Shown: positions 1 through 12,145, counted from the first letter of the stretch. The stretch is 64,000 nt of DNA from Trebonia sp963734665 (GCA_963734665.1 CAVTIR010000013.1:1860001-1924000); one strand, 5' to 3'. Translations and numbers: made by a program. The notes: generated from the sequence alone by a model not told the origin.

Positions 1-776
1 TGCACGGCGGGGACCTGCTCCAGGGGCAGCTCGACGCCCAGGTCGCCGCGCGCCACCATGATGCCGTCGAAGGCGTCCACGATGTCCGGCAGGACGTTGA
101 CCGCCTCCGGCTTCTCGATCTTGGCGATCAGCGGGACGCCGGGGCGGCCCATGTCCGTCATGATCTTGCGGGCCAGGCTCGCGTCATCCGGGGAGCGGAC
201 GAAGGACATCGCGACCATGTCCACTCCCGTGGCCAGCGCCCAGCGCAGGTCGCGCTCGTCCTTCTCCGGCAGCGCGGGCGCGCTGACGCTGATGCCCGGC
301 AGGTTGATGCCCTTGTGGTCGGAGATCTTCCCGCCGACGACGACCCGCAGGTAGACCCGGCTGCCGCTGACGCCGGTGACGTCGAGCTGCACGTTGCCGT
401 CGTCGATGAGGATGCGGTCGCCAGCCCGGACGTCGTCGGCGAGGCCCGCGTAGGTGGTGGACGCCTCGTGGGAGTCGCCGGGGACGTCCTCGGTGGTGAT
501 GATGAACTCGTCCCCCGCGCTCAGGCGGACCGGGCCGCCGGGGAACTCCCCGAGGCGGATCTTCGGCCCCTGGAGGTCGGCGAGGATGCCGACCCCGTGG
601 CCTGTCGCGTCGGACCCGGCGCGTACGCGGCGGTATGCCTCCAGGTGGTCGGCCTGGTGGCCGTGGCTCATGTTGAGCCGCGCGACATCCATGCCGGCGC
701 TGATCAGCGCGGTGATCTGCTCCTGGCTTGAGGTCGCGGGGCCTAGGGTGCAGACAATCTTCGCACGCCGACTCAT
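1..776 (-). CDS. pyk: pyruvate kinase, 5' part (cut by window edge)
   Basis: Pyruvate kinase converts PEP and ADP to pyruvate and ATP in the last step of glycolysis, in the cytoplasm. The gene starts at an ATG at 776 and reads MSRRAKIVCTLGPAT, the classic N-terminus, followed by RLNMSHG and the B-domain. Substrate motifs SFVRS and AKIEKPEA lead into MVARGDLGVE, where the window ends, so about 258 residues are present and the C-terminal half is missing. It lies downstream of gltB-gltD on the same strand, as in Streptomyces, but a strong hairpin separates them, so it probably has its own promoter in 777-950. Confidence 0.95.
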   Translation of the reverse strand, partial: MSRRAKIVCTLGPATSSQEQITALISAGMDVARLNMSHGHQADHLEAYRRVRAGSDATGHGVGILADLQGPKIRLGEFPGGPVRLSAGDEFIITTEDVPGDSHEASTTYAGLADDVRAGDRILIDDGNVQLDVTGVSGSRVYLRVVVGGKISDHKGINLPGISVSAPALPEKDERDLRWALATGVDMVAMSFVRSPDDASLARKIMTDMGRPGVPLIAKIEKPEAVNVLPDIVDAFDGIMVARGDLGVELPLEQVPAV

Positions 777-954
777 CCTGAATCCCCTTCCGGTGGTCTA
801 AACCACCTTAGCCGTATCCAGAGCCGCTCGTGACCCGGGTCACAAAGTGTTCAACTGAACGCGGGTCAGCGGACACGGCGGGTTAGCTCGCGCATTCCGG
901 GGTGGGGGGACCCGCTCGTTACGCGGCGCCGCCCCGGCTCGTTAGCCCAGGCGT

Positions 955-1001
955 GATCGTGGGTCATCCACGGCGCTATTCGCCGTGGATGACCCACGAT
1001 C
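955..1001. terminator. perfect 21-bp stem hairpin between gltD and pyk
   Basis: A perfect 21-bp inverted repeat (955-975 with 981-1001) encloses a 5-nt loop, CTATT. It lies about 100 bp past the gltD stop and before pyk on the same strand, which suits a terminator for the gltBD transcript. There is no T-run after it, as is common for actinobacterial hairpin terminators. The rest of the 777-1104 gap has no credible gene. Confidence 0.7.
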
Positions 1002-1104
1002 CCCGGAACGCCCGTAATCATACCTGGATAAAATGGGGCAATTCGCCCTCACTTCGAAGGTGGTTCCCTGTCCTGACCCACGAGCCGGGCGGTGGTGACC
1101 GCCG

Positions 1105-2538
1105 TTAGACGAGGGGCCTTTCCGTCGGGGCGATTGGGGACGGGAGGGCCGGGCGGGGCAGGGCGCGGAGGTACTGGTCGGCGGACGCCGCCGCACTGCG
1201 GCCCTCGGCGATCGCCCAGACGATCAGCGACTGGCCGCGGCCCATGTCGCCGGCCACGAACACGCCGGGCACCGACGTCTGGAAGGACGCGTCGCGGGCC
1301 ACGTTGCCCCGCGCGTCGAAGTCGACACCCAGGTCAACCAGGAGTCCCGGCTTCTCGGCGCCGGTGAAGCCCATCGCGAACAGTGCCAGGTCGCACGGGA
1401 TCTCCCGCCCGGTGCCCGGCACCGGGGCGAACCTGCCGCCCTCGAAGGCCACCTCGACCAGGCGCAACGCGCGGACGGCGCCGTCGGCGTTCCCGACGAA
1501 CTCCGTGGTGGAAACGGCGTAGACGCGGTCGCCGCCCTCCTCGTGCGCCGAGGAGACACGGTAGATCATCGGGTACGTCGGCCACGGCTGGTTCTGTGCC
1601 CGGCTCTTCGGCGGCCTGGGCATGATCTCCAGCTGGGTCACCGAAGCCGCGCCCTGGCGGTGGGACGTGCCAAGGCAGTCCGCGCCGGTGTCGCCGCCGC
1701 CGATGATCACGACGTGCTTGCCGGCCGCGCTGATCGGCGAGTTCGCCCCGTGCCTGTTGGCCAGGGGCAGGAACTCCATCGCCTGGTGGACCCCGGCCAG
1801 GTCACGGCCTGGCACGGGCAGGTCGCGTGCGACCCGCGCGCCGCCGGCGAGGACGACGGCGGAGAACCCGGCGAGTTGCGCCGCGGACTCGACGGGGACG
1901 CCGGTCACGAACCGGGTGCCCTCGGCCTCCATCTGGGCGAGCCGCCGGTCCAGGTGCCGCTTTTCCATCTTGAACTCGGGGATGCCGTAGCGGAGCAGCC
2001 CGCCTGCGGCGTCGTCGCGCTCGAAGACGGTCACCTGGTGCCCGGCCCGGGTAAGCTGCTGCGCCGCGGCGAGCCCCGCCGGGCCGGAGCCGACCACGGC
2101 CACGGTGAAGCCGGTCAGGGCAGCGGGTGGCAGCGGCACGACGCCGCCGTCAGCCCAGGCCCGGTCGATGATCTCGACCTCGACCTGCTTGATCGCGACC
2201 GGCTCTGCGTTGATGCCGAGCACGCAGGCCGCCTCGCAGGGCGCGGGGCACAGTCGCCCGGTGAACTCGGGGAAGTTGTTGGTCGCGTGCAGCCGGTCGG
2301 CCGCGGCGGCCCAGTCGGAGCGGTAGACGAGGTCGTTCCACTCGGGGATGAGGTTGCCGAGGGGGCAGCCGTTGTGGCAGAACGGGATGCCGCAGTCCAT
2401 GCAGCGGGCCGCCTGGCGCTCGGTCCTGTCGTTCGGATAAGGCTCGTACACCTCGCGCCAGTCCGTGAGCCGGACGTCAACGGGACGCCGCCGCGGCGTC
2501 TCGCGGGCAGTCTTCAGGAAGCCCTTGGGGTCACCCAT
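1105..2538 (-). CDS. gltD: glutamate synthase small (beta) subunit
   Basis: This is the NADPH-oxidising beta subunit of glutamate synthase (GOGAT), which passes electrons to the large subunit to make glutamate from glutamine and 2-oxoglutarate. The 477 residues are full length. An N-terminal cysteine cluster (CMDCGIPFCHNGCPLGN, about residues 47-63) binds Fe-S. An FAD-binding VVGSGPAGLAAA motif follows near residue 149, and an NADPH-binding VIIGGGDTGADC motif lies mid-protein. The ATG at 2538 is preceded by GGGGAGGAG at good spacing. It sits 18 bp downstream of gltB and is surely cotranscribed with it. Confidence 0.95.
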   Translation of the reverse strand: MGDPKGFLKTARETPRRRPVDVRLTDWREVYEPYPNDRTERQAARCMDCGIPFCHNGCPLGNLIPEWNDLVYRSDWAAAADRLHATNNFPEFTGRLCPAPCEAACVLGINAEPVAIKQVEVEIIDRAWADGGVVPLPPAALTGFTVAVVGSGPAGLAAAQQLTRAGHQVTVFERDDAAGGLLRYGIPEFKMEKRHLDRRLAQMEAEGTRFVTGVPVESAAQLAGFSAVVLAGGARVARDLPVPGRDLAGVHQAMEFLPLANRHGANSPISAAGKHVVIIGGGDTGADCLGTSHRQGAASVTQLEIMPRPPKSRAQNQPWPTYPMIYRVSSAHEEGGDRVYAVSTTEFVGNADGAVRALRLVEVAFEGGRFAPVPGTGREIPCDLALFAMGFTGAEKPGLLVDLGVDFDARGNVARDASFQTSVPGVFVAGDMGRGQSLIVWAIAEGRSAAASADQYLRALPRPALPSPIAPTERPLV

Positions 2539-2556
2539 GATTACTCCTCCCCGTGC

Positions 2557-5226
<2,670 letters not shown>

Positions 5227-5234
5227 CGCGCCAG

Positions 5235-7382
5235 TCAGCAGCAGGGACGGAATCGGGACAGTATCTCCCCCGGGGGCTGTATCTCCCCCGGGGGCCGACC
5301 CCCCGGTGACCCCCCGTATGAGGGGAGTCCCTCCCCCATCCCCCCCTCGCCGGGGGCTCCGCCCCCGGAAACGGCGCCTTCGGCGCCGAGTACGCGGTCA
5401 GTGGTGGCCGTTGCCGATCCGCGATCCGACAGGACGATCAGGTGCGCGCCGGCTTCGATCGCGGCATCCACCTCGGTACAGATCTCCGCGAGGCGGGCGC
5501 GCAGGCCGTCGCCGCCGCCGGACGGGTCGAAGCGGCCGTCGACGACGTGCGTGGCGAAGCCGGGCATGTTGCCGTCGTCGTTGATGTGCACGAGCTTGGC
5601 CAGGTCTTGCTCGCTAATGACGGGGAACGGCAAGGTCACCAGGCGGCAGGAGGCCGGGCTCGGGTCGAGCAGGTTCTGCTCGGGGCCGATGTTGGTCGCG
5701 AGGGAGGTGACGAGCTCCTCGCGGATCGCGTCCAGCGGCGGGTTGGTCACCTGCGCGAACAGCTGGTTGAAGTAGTCGTAAAGCAGCCTCGGCTTGTCGG
5801 AGAGCACGGCCACCGGGGTGTCGGTGCCCATCGAGCCGATCGGCTCCGCGCCCGTGCGGGCCATGGGGGCGAGGATGAGGCGCAGTTCCTCTTCGGTGTA
5901 GCCGAAAGTGCGCTGGCGGGTCAGCAGGTCCGCCGCCGTCGGCACGGTCCGCTCGCGGTCCGGCAGGTCGTCCAGGTGGACGAGGCCGGCGTGCAGCCAG
6001 TCCTGGTAGGGATGCTCGGCGGCGAGGACGGACTTGACCTCTTCGTCCTCGACGATCCGGCCGGCGGCCGTGTCGGCGAGGAAGATGCGGCCCGGCTGGA
6101 GGCGGCCGCGGCGCACGACGCGGGCGGGCTCGATGTCGAGCACGCCGACCTCGGAGGCGAGGATGACCAGGCCGTCGGCGGTGACCCAGTACCGGCCGGG
6201 GCGCAGGCCGTTGCGGTCGAGCACGGCGCCGATCACGGTGCCGTCGGTGAACGCGATCAGCGCGGGGCCGTCCCAGGGCTCCATCAGCGCCGAGTGGAAC
6301 TGGTAGAAGGCCCGCCGCCTGGCGTCCATCTCGTCATGGTTCTCCCACGGCTCGGGGATCATCATGAGCAGCGCGTGCGGCAGCGACCGGCCGCCGAGGT
6401 GGAGCAGTTCGAGGCACTCGTCGAACGAACCGGAGTCCGAGCCGTCCATGTCGATGACCGGGAACAGCCGCTCGATGCCCTGGCCCGACTTGGACGCAGG
6501 GATCAGCGGGGAGGCGAGCATCTCCTCACGGGCGCGCATCCAGTTCCTGTTGCCCTGCACGGTGTTGATCTCGCCGTTGTGCGCGACGTAGCGGTACGGG
6601 TGCGACCTCGGCCACGAAGGGAACGTGTTGGTGGAGAACCGGGAGTGCACCAGGGCGAGGCTGGACTCGTAGCGCTCGTCGGACAGGTCGGGGAAGAACG
6701 GCTCGACCTGGGGCGCGGACAGCATGCCCTTGTAGACGATCGTCCGGGAGGACAGGGATGCGAAGTAGACGCTTCCCCCCTGGCTCCCGGACAAGTGCTC
6801 GACGCGCTTGCGCAGGCAGAAGGCCATCCGGTCGAGGACAAGGCCGCTCTCACCCGCCGCGCCCGCCACGAACAGCTGCGCGACATGGGGTAGCACCTCA
6901 CGGGCGCCCGCGCCGCACGCGGCCTCGTTGACGGGGACATCGCGCCAGCCGAGGACGGTCAGGCCCTCGTCGGCGGCAATGTCGGCGATCTGGGCGAAGG
7001 CACGCTCGCGTTCGGACTCGTCGGTTGCCAGGAAAGCCAGACCAGCCGCGTAGCGGCCGGCTTCGGGCAGAGCGAACCCCGTGACCGCCCGGAAGAACGC
7101 GTCGGGAAGCTGCGTGAGGATGCCGGCGCCGTCGCCGGTATCCGGGTCGGCGCCCGCCGCGCCGCGGTGCTCGAGATTGCACAGAACACGCAGGGCACTG
7201 GCGACGACCTCATGGCCGCCAGCAGCCCGCAGGTCAGCGACGAAACCCACACCACAGGCGTCGTGCTCGAACCGGCTGTCGTAAAGCGAACGTTCCTTTT
7301 CCTGGCGATCCTTGCCCCTCAGGCCTCCTGGGTGAAGGGCGGGAAAAAGACCGTTCGGTCCCTCTGTCGCGGCAGGCACCAT
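5235..7382 (-). CDS. gltB: glutamate synthase large subunit, N-terminal part (split gene)
   Basis: This frame holds the class II glutamine amidotransferase domain of GltB, which releases ammonia from glutamine. The catalytic cysteine is in DACGVGFVADL, and family motifs LEHRGAAGADPDTGDGAG, HSRFSTNTFPSWPRSHPYR and NGEINTVQGN follow. The chosen ATG at 7382 has AGGAG five bases upstream; an in-frame ATG at 7400 is less well placed. The conserved sequence runs to VLSDRG and then enters the GC-rich insert, ending with an unrelated tail. If the frameshift is real, this would be an isolated glutaminase plus partial central domain, unlikely to work as GOGAT alone. Confidence 0.85.
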   Translation of the reverse strand: MVPAATEGPNGLFPALHPGGLRGKDRQEKERSLYDSRFEHDACGVGFVADLRAAGGHEVVASALRVLCNLEHRGAAGADPDTGDGAGILTQLPDAFFRAVTGFALPEAGRYAAGLAFLATDESERERAFAQIADIAADEGLTVLGWRDVPVNEAACGAGAREVLPHVAQLFVAGAAGESGLVLDRMAFCLRKRVEHLSGSQGGSVYFASLSSRTIVYKGMLSAPQVEPFFPDLSDERYESSLALVHSRFSTNTFPSWPRSHPYRYVAHNGEINTVQGNRNWMRAREEMLASPLIPASKSGQGIERLFPVIDMDGSDSGSFDECLELLHLGGRSLPHALLMMIPEPWENHDEMDARRRAFYQFHSALMEPWDGPALIAFTDGTVIGAVLDRNGLRPGRYWVTADGLVILASEVGVLDIEPARVVRRGRLQPGRIFLADTAAGRIVEDEEVKSVLAAEHPYQDWLHAGLVHLDDLPDRERTVPTAADLLTRQRTFGYTEEELRLILAPMARTGAEPIGSMGTDTPVAVLSDKPRLLYDYFNQLFAQVTNPPLDAIREELVTSLATNIGPEQNLLDPSPASCRLVTLPFPVISEQDLAKLVHINDDGNMPGFATHVVDGRFDPSGGGDGLRARLAEICTEVDAAIEAGAHLIVLSDRGSATATTDRVLGAEGAVSGGGAPGEGGMGEGLPSYGGSPGGRPPGEIQPPGEILSRFRPCC
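5262..5396. repeat. GC-rich repetitive insert splitting gltB
   Basis: About 135 bp of C/G-tract DNA interrupts gltB between the codons for VLSDRG and VPIPSLLLTGA, which are normally some 5-10 residues apart. It contains a tandem 18-bp repeat (5262-5279 and 5280-5297, 17 of 18 identical), the second copy of a 29-bp element (5288-5316), and small stem-loops around CGGGGGCTCCGCCCCCG and GGCGCCTTCGGCGCC. It has C/G runs of up to seven bases. The upstream gltB frame reads through it and stops at 5235; the downstream frame is open through it as GVTGGSAPGGDTAPGGDTV. One base gained or lost in a homopolymer here would rejoin the gene. Confidence 0.75.
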
Positions 7383-7400
7383 CAACACTCCTGTCGTCAT

Positions 7401-7885
7401 TGCTCCGCTGTGCTGCGCTTGCTGCGGTGGGGACGACGCTGGCCCTGCTGGCTGCTACACGTAAGTTACGTCGAGATTACATGACTGGTGAAATACTTAC
7501 CAGAGCCGGCTCGTGAGCAAACTGAAGTGATTTGGTGCACGTGCGGCGCGTGAACAATGGGTGGATGACAGCGCCGCCGGGCACCGATGCGTCGGCAGGG
7601 TTCCCCGCACGGAGCCCCTCGGATGATCGGTAGGGTCCGTGATACCCGCCCAAAACGGGCCGAAACCCGCCGATCGCGCGGCACAGCGCCGACCACGGAA
7701 CCCGGTCGTCGCTGGTAATGGCCGCGTTACGCGCGGTTAGTACGATATCTGCACCCGCCGCTTCCGTGTGATATCGCCTGGTATAAGAATTCCGGCATTT
7801 AGTGTGGCGCAATTCTCATAGCGGGATGGACAGCGTTCCGACGCGATCGCGGCCGCCCGGCCCTGGCGCTGCTCGCTTGTTGCTG
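7401..7885. other. gene-free region upstream of gltB
   Basis: I see no credible gene here. In Streptomyces lgt commonly sits between trpA and gltB; it is absent. The gltB promoter must lie here. Near 7460-7495 there are spaced GTTAC/ATTAC/GAAAT blocks that loosely resemble a GlnR site, which would suit a nitrogen-assimilation gene. I give that reading low weight. Confidence 0.3.
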
Positions 7886-8683
7886 TTATCCCCGGCGGAC
7901 GCCCTGCGCCAGGTCGGCGGTGAGGTCGCGGACGGCCGCGACGGCGTCGGCGGGGGTGGCGGCCTCGGCGATGCGGCGGACGAAGGCGGAGCCGACGATC
8001 ACGCCGTCGGCGAAGCCGGCGACCTGCCTCGCCTGCGCCCCGTTGGAGACACCCAGGCCGACCGCGGCCGGGAGGGTCGTGTGCTCGCGGATGCGGGCGA
8101 CCACGCCAGCGGCGCTTGAGCTGACCGCGTCCCGCGCGCCGGTGATGCCCATCAGGCTGACCGCGTAGACGAAGCCCCGGCAGAGCTTCGTGATGGCCTC
8201 GACGCGCGCTTGCGGGGAGGACGGGGCGACCAGGAAGACGCGGTCCAGGTTGTGCCTGTCGGAGGCCTCGAGCCAGGGCCGGGCCTCTTCCGGGGTCAGG
8301 TCCGGGGTGATCAGGCCCGCGCCGCCGGCGCTGGCGAGGTCCCGTGCGAAGGCGTCAGCGCCGTACTTGTCGACCGGGTTCCAGTAGGTCATGACCAGGG
8401 CGGCGGCGCCGGCGTCGGCGACGGCCGCGACGGTGTCGAAGACGTCCTTGATCTTCACGCCGCCCGCCAGGGCGTGGTAGACGGCGTCGGCGATGACCGG
8501 GCCGTCCATCAGCGGGTCGGAGTAGGGCAGGCCGACCTCGATGACGTCCGCGCCCGCCTCGACCATCGCCAGCGCCGCCTTGATCGCGGTCTGCTTGTCG
8601 GGGAAGCCGGCGGGGAGGTAGCCGACGAGGGCGGCACGGTCCTCGGCTTGCGCCTTCTCGAAGGCGGTGCTCACGGTGCTCAT
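7886..8683 (-). CDS. trpA: tryptophan synthase alpha chain
   Basis: The alpha subunit cleaves indole-3-glycerol phosphate to indole and glyceraldehyde-3-phosphate, passing indole to TrpB. The protein reads AALVGYLPAGFPD, has the catalytic glutamate in ADVIEVGLPYSDPLMDGP, and the phosphate-binding GLGVSNG near the C-terminus. At about 265 residues it is full length. I chose the ATG at 8683, which has GAGGG ten bases upstream; a GTG at 8704 would overlap the trpB stop and add seven residues. It is the last gene of the trpC-trpB-trpA operon. Confidence 0.95.
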   Translation of the reverse strand: MSTVSTAFEKAQAEDRAALVGYLPAGFPDKQTAIKAALAMVEAGADVIEVGLPYSDPLMDGPVIADAVYHALAGGVKIKDVFDTVAAVADAGAAALVMTYWNPVDKYGADAFARDLASAGGAGLITPDLTPEEARPWLEASDRHNLDRVFLVAPSSPQARVEAITKLCRGFVYAVSLMGITGARDAVSSSAAGVVARIREHTTLPAAVGLGVSNGAQARQVAGFADGVIVGSAFVRRIAEAATPADAVAAVRDLTADLAQGVRRG

Positions 8684-8696
8684 GCTCTGTTTTCCC

Positions 8697-9923
8697 TCAC
8701 ACACCGAAGTAGGCGGACGCGGTGGCCACGTCCTTGTCGCCGCGACCGGACAGATTCACGAGGATCAGGGCGTCCGGGCCGAGCTCGCGGCCGAGCTGCA
8801 TGGCGCCGGCGACCGCGTGCGAAGACTCCAGCGCGGGGATGATCCCCTCGGTCCTGCACAGGGCGGCGAAGCCCGCCATGGCCTCTTTATCGCTCACGCT
8901 GCGGTACTCCGCGCGGCCGGTGTCCTTCAGCCAGGAGTGCTCCGGGCCGACGCCTGGATAGTCCAGGCCGGCGGAGATCGAGTGTGTGTCGAGGGTCTGG
9001 CCCTCCTCGTCCTGCAGCACGTAGGTGCGCATGCCGTGCAGGACACCGGGGGTACCCATGGTGAGCGTCGCGGCGGACCGCTCGGGGCGGCCGTCGCCGT
9101 CGCCGCCGGCCTCGCAGCCGATGAGCCTGACCTGCGTGTCCGGGATGAAGGCGTGGAAGACGCCGATCGCGTTGCTGCCGCCGCCGACGCAGGCGACGAC
9201 GGCGTCGGGCAGCCGTCCTGCCTGCTCCAGGACCTGCTGCCTTGCTTCCACGCCGATGATCCGCTGGAAATCCCGGACCATCATCGGGAACGGGTGCGGG
9301 CCGCCGACGGAGCCGATGCAGTAATGGGTGTTCTCCACGGTGGTGACCCAGTCGCGGAACGCCTCGTTCATGGCGTCCTTCAGGGTCTTGGTGCCCGCGG
9401 TGACAGGGACGACGGTCGCGCCGAGCATGCGCATCCGCGACACGTTCAGCGCCTGCCGCCGGGTGTCCTCCTCGCCCATGTACACCATGCACTCGAGGCC
9501 AAGCAGCGCGCACGCGGTCGCGGTCGCCACGCCGTGCTGGCCGGCCCCCGTCTCGGCGATCACCCGCGTCTTGCCCATCCGCTTGGTGAGCAGCACCTGG
9601 CCGAGCACGTTGTTGATCTTGTGGGAGCCGGTGTGCGCGAGGTCCTCGCGCTTGAGCAGCACCCGTGCGCCGCCCGCGAACTCGCTGCCGAATCGCTTCG
9701 CCTCGGTGACGAGGGTCGGCCTTGCCGCGTAGTTCTTCAGCAGGTCGTTCAGCTCCGCCATGAACTCCGGGTCGGTGCGGGCCGCCTCGTACTCCTTGGT
9801 GAGCTGCTCGATGGCGGCCATGAGCGACTCAGGCGCGAACAGGCCGCCGTAGTCGCCGAAGTGCCCGGTGACGTCTGGCACTGGGGAAATGTCAGGTTCT
9901 GCTGGTTGCGGGGTGCTGCTCAC
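8697..9923 (-). CDS. trpB: tryptophan synthase beta chain
   Basis: The PLP-dependent beta subunit condenses indole with serine to give tryptophan. The PLP lysine is in HTGSHKINNVLGQ (about residue 101), and the phosphate loop CVGGGSNAIG is present. The N-terminus contains GHFGDYGGLFAPE, typical of TrpB1. The 408 residues are full length and start at GTG 9923. It lies 17 bp after trpC, and its stop codon overlaps an alternative GTG start for trpA. The small trpM gene found between trpC and trpB in Streptomyces is missing. Confidence 0.95.
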   Translation of the reverse strand: MSSTPQPAEPDISPVPDVTGHFGDYGGLFAPESLMAAIEQLTKEYEAARTDPEFMAELNDLLKNYAARPTLVTEAKRFGSEFAGGARVLLKREDLAHTGSHKINNVLGQVLLTKRMGKTRVIAETGAGQHGVATATACALLGLECMVYMGEEDTRRQALNVSRMRMLGATVVPVTAGTKTLKDAMNEAFRDWVTTVENTHYCIGSVGGPHPFPMMVRDFQRIIGVEARQQVLEQAGRLPDAVVACVGGGSNAIGVFHAFIPDTQVRLIGCEAGGDGDGRPERSAATLTMGTPGVLHGMRTYVLQDEEGQTLDTHSISAGLDYPGVGPEHSWLKDTGRAEYRSVSDKEAMAGFAALCRTEGIIPALESSHAVAGAMQLGRELGPDALILVNLSGRGDKDVATASAYFGV

Positions 9924-9940
9924 CCGGCCACGATATCGCC

Positions 9941-10750
9941 TCAGGGACGCTCGCCGCGCAGCGCCGGGTGCGAACCGGCGGTCACCAGGTCGGCGACGGC
10001 GGCACGCGGGTCCTTCTCCGTGACGAGGGACTCACCCACGAGCACGGCGTCGGCGCCGGCCGCCGCGTACGCGAGGAGGTCGTGCGGGCCACGCACCCCG
10101 GACTCGGCGATCTTCACGGTGCCCTCGGGGATCCGCGGCGCGAGCCGGGAGAAGATGCTCCGGTCGACTTCCAGCGTCGCCAGGTTGCGCGCGTTCACGC
10201 CGATGACCGTGGCGCCGGCGTCGACGGCCCGGTCAAGCTCCTCGTCGGCGTGGACCTCCACCAGCGGCAGCAGGCCGATGGACAGGGCGCGCTCGACCAG
10301 CGAGACGAGCGCGGACTGCTCCAGGGCCGCGACGATCAGCAGCACCACGTCGGCGCCGTAGGCCCGCGCCTCCCAGAGCTGGTAGGAGCTGACGACGAAG
10401 TCCTTGCGTAGCACGGGAATCTGCACGGCGCGCCGGACGGAGGCCAGGTCGTCGAGGGAACCGCCGAACCGCTGCCGCTCGGTCAGCACGCTGATAATCG
10501 CCGCGCCGCCCGCCTCGTAGTCGCCGGCGAGGGCGGCCGGGTCGTCGATCGCGGCCATCGCGCCGCGCGACGGGCTCGCCCGCTTGACCTCCGCGATGAC
10601 GCTGACGCCCTCGGCCTTGAGCGCGGCCAGGGCGTCAAGCGGTGACGGCGCCTTTCTCGCCTGGTCTTTCAGCTGCGCAATCGAGACGCGCGACTGGCGC
10701 TCCGCCAAGTCGGCGCGCACCCCTTCGAGGATCTCGTCGAGCACACTCAC
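9941..10750 (-). CDS. trpC: indole-3-glycerol phosphate synthase
   Basis: TrpC closes the indole ring from CdRP in tryptophan synthesis. Diagnostic motifs are VIAEVKRASPSRG near residue 53, the catalytic lysine in VLRKDFVVSSYQ, and VIGVNARNL; AESGV and GADAVLVGE lie near the C-terminus. The 269 residues are full length, starting at GTG 10750. It lies between the Trp-associated membrane protein (158 bp upstream) and trpB (17 bp downstream). Confidence 0.95.
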   Translation of the reverse strand: MSVLDEILEGVRADLAERQSRVSIAQLKDQARKAPSPLDALAALKAEGVSVIAEVKRASPSRGAMAAIDDPAALAGDYEAGGAAIISVLTERQRFGGSLDDLASVRRAVQIPVLRKDFVVSSYQLWEARAYGADVVLLIVAALEQSALVSLVERALSIGLLPLVEVHADEELDRAVDAGATVIGVNARNLATLEVDRSIFSRLAPRIPEGTVKIAESGVRGPHDLLAYAAAGADAVLVGESLVTEKDPRAAVADLVTAGSHPALRGERP

Positions 10751-10907
10751 CGCGGTTCCGCCGTCTCCTAAATCGGAAATGTTGCGCCACCGATGCTAGC
10801 CGCCGCTGTCACTGCCTCTGGGCTGGCCCCCGGAAGTTTGCCTTCGCTATGCATTGGGCTTACGTTCACGTGGCCCGCGCGCCCGGCCCACCGGGCGCTT
10901 CCTGCGC

Positions 10908-11645
10908 TTACTGTGCGCGTGCGTCCTCGGCTGGATCCCCGGCGAGGTCTTGGGGCGAGTCCTCGGTCGGGTCCTCGCCGCCGTTCAGCGACTCCCACAT
11001 CGTCGCGGAGTCCGGCGCCTGCGCCTGCCCCGGCTGGGCGCCGCCGCGGCTGTTATGCCCGCCCGGGGCGTCGTACCTGGCGGACATCACCGGCCAGTCC
11101 GGGCCGCGCAGCACCGTGGCCAGGCCCGCCGCGAAGACGAGGAGCGCGCCGAGGAGGACCGCGACGTGCCAGGGCGTGCCCGTCATGATCGCCTGGCCGG
11201 TGGAGCCGGACACGACGAACGCGCCCCCGCTCGACGAGCCGCTCGTCGTCGAGCCGACGGCACCGGAGACGGCCGCGGACTCGGGCGAGCCGACCTTGGA
11301 CGCCGCCACCGAGACTACGGTCGCGGCGCTGACGGAGGTCATGACGGCGGCACCCGCGCCCGCGCCGAACAGCGCGAGCAGGACTCCCGCGACCCGCCGC
11401 AGGACGCCCTTGGTAGCGATTACCGCGGCCAGGCCCGCGAGGCCGGCGAGCGCGAGCGCGCCGGCCAGCGGCACGAGGTCGTTGCCGGACACGTCGACCA
11501 CCTGCGGGGGCAGCGGCTTGGGCTGGGTGAAGACCGCCTGCGCCCACTGCTCCCTGACCGCCAGGAGGATCAGCGCGGCGCCGGCGGCGCCGATCAACAG
11601 GGCGAAGCCGTACTCGCGCTTGGCCGACGCGACCTGCCCGCTCAT
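10908..11645 (-). CDS. tryptophan-operon-associated membrane protein
   Basis: This 245-residue protein belongs to the actinobacterial family repeatedly found beside trp genes. It shows an N-terminal helix (FALLIGAAGAALILLAV), a second and third hydrophobic segment (about residues 65-110), a Ser/Gly/Thr-rich extracytoplasmic loop and a fourth helix (VAVLLGALLVFAAGLATVL), then an acidic cytoplasmic tail. The start ATG at 11645 overlaps the hisI stop (ATGA), implying translational coupling. Its biochemical role is unknown. trpE, which often lies between hisI and this gene, is not here. Confidence 0.8.
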   Translation of the reverse strand: MSGQVASAKREYGFALLIGAAGAALILLAVREQWAQAVFTQPKPLPPQVVDVSGNDLVPLAGALALAGLAGLAAVIATKGVLRRVAGVLLALFGAGAGAAVMTSVSAATVVSVAASKVGSPESAAVSGAVGSTTSGSSSGGAFVVSGSTGQAIMTGTPWHVAVLLGALLVFAAGLATVLRGPDWPVMSARYDAPGGHNSRGGAQPGQAQAPDSATMWESLNGGEDPTEDSPQDLAGDPAEDARAQ

Positions 11646-12034
11646 GAGCTGGCCGCCTCCGGCCGCTCGCCGGTCACGCTGTCCAGGACGTCCGCCTCGA
11701 AGCACGTGCGGTCGCCGGTGTGGCAGGCGGCGCCGACCTGGTCCACCGCGACGAGGATCGTGTCACCGTCGCAGTCCAGGGCCACCGACTTGACCCACTG
11801 CTGGTGCCCGGAGGTGTCGCCCTTGACCCAGTACTCCTGGCGGCTGCGCGACCAGTAGGTGCACCGGCCCGTGGTCAGCGTGCGGTGCAGCGCCTCGTCG
11901 TCCATCCAGGCGACCATCAGGACCTCGCCGGTGTCGTACTGCTGGGCGACGGCGGGGACCAGGCCATCGGCATCCCTCTTGAGCCGGGACGCGATCTTCG
12001 GGTCCAGGTTCGACGGGCGCGCGGCGTCTGTCAT
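11642..12034 (-). CDS. hisI: phosphoribosyl-AMP cyclohydrolase
   Basis: HisI hydrolyses phosphoribosyl-AMP in histidine biosynthesis, a Zn-dependent step. The 130-residue protein shows LMVAWMDDEAL, YWSRSRQEYWVKGDTSGHQQ and the metal-binding DCDGDTILVAVDQ and ACHTGDRTCF motifs. I chose ATG 12034 because of GAGGAG eight bases upstream and because the family begins about there; the open frame continues upstream without similarity. It heads a short unit with the Trp-associated membrane gene. Confidence 0.93.
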   Translation of the reverse strand: MTDAARPSNLDPKIASRLKRDADGLVPAVAQQYDTGEVLMVAWMDDEALHRTLTTGRCTYWSRSRQEYWVKGDTSGHQQWVKSVALDCDGDTILVAVDQVGAACHTGDRTCFEADVLDSVTGERPEAASS

Positions 12035-12145
12035 CGTGAGGCTCCTCATCGGACTTGCCGCTCCCTGCTCGGGGAGCGCACCGTTACAGCCTACGGTCTC
12101 CGCGTTTCGCCTGGACAAGCGGTTTACATAACTATGCTCATAATC

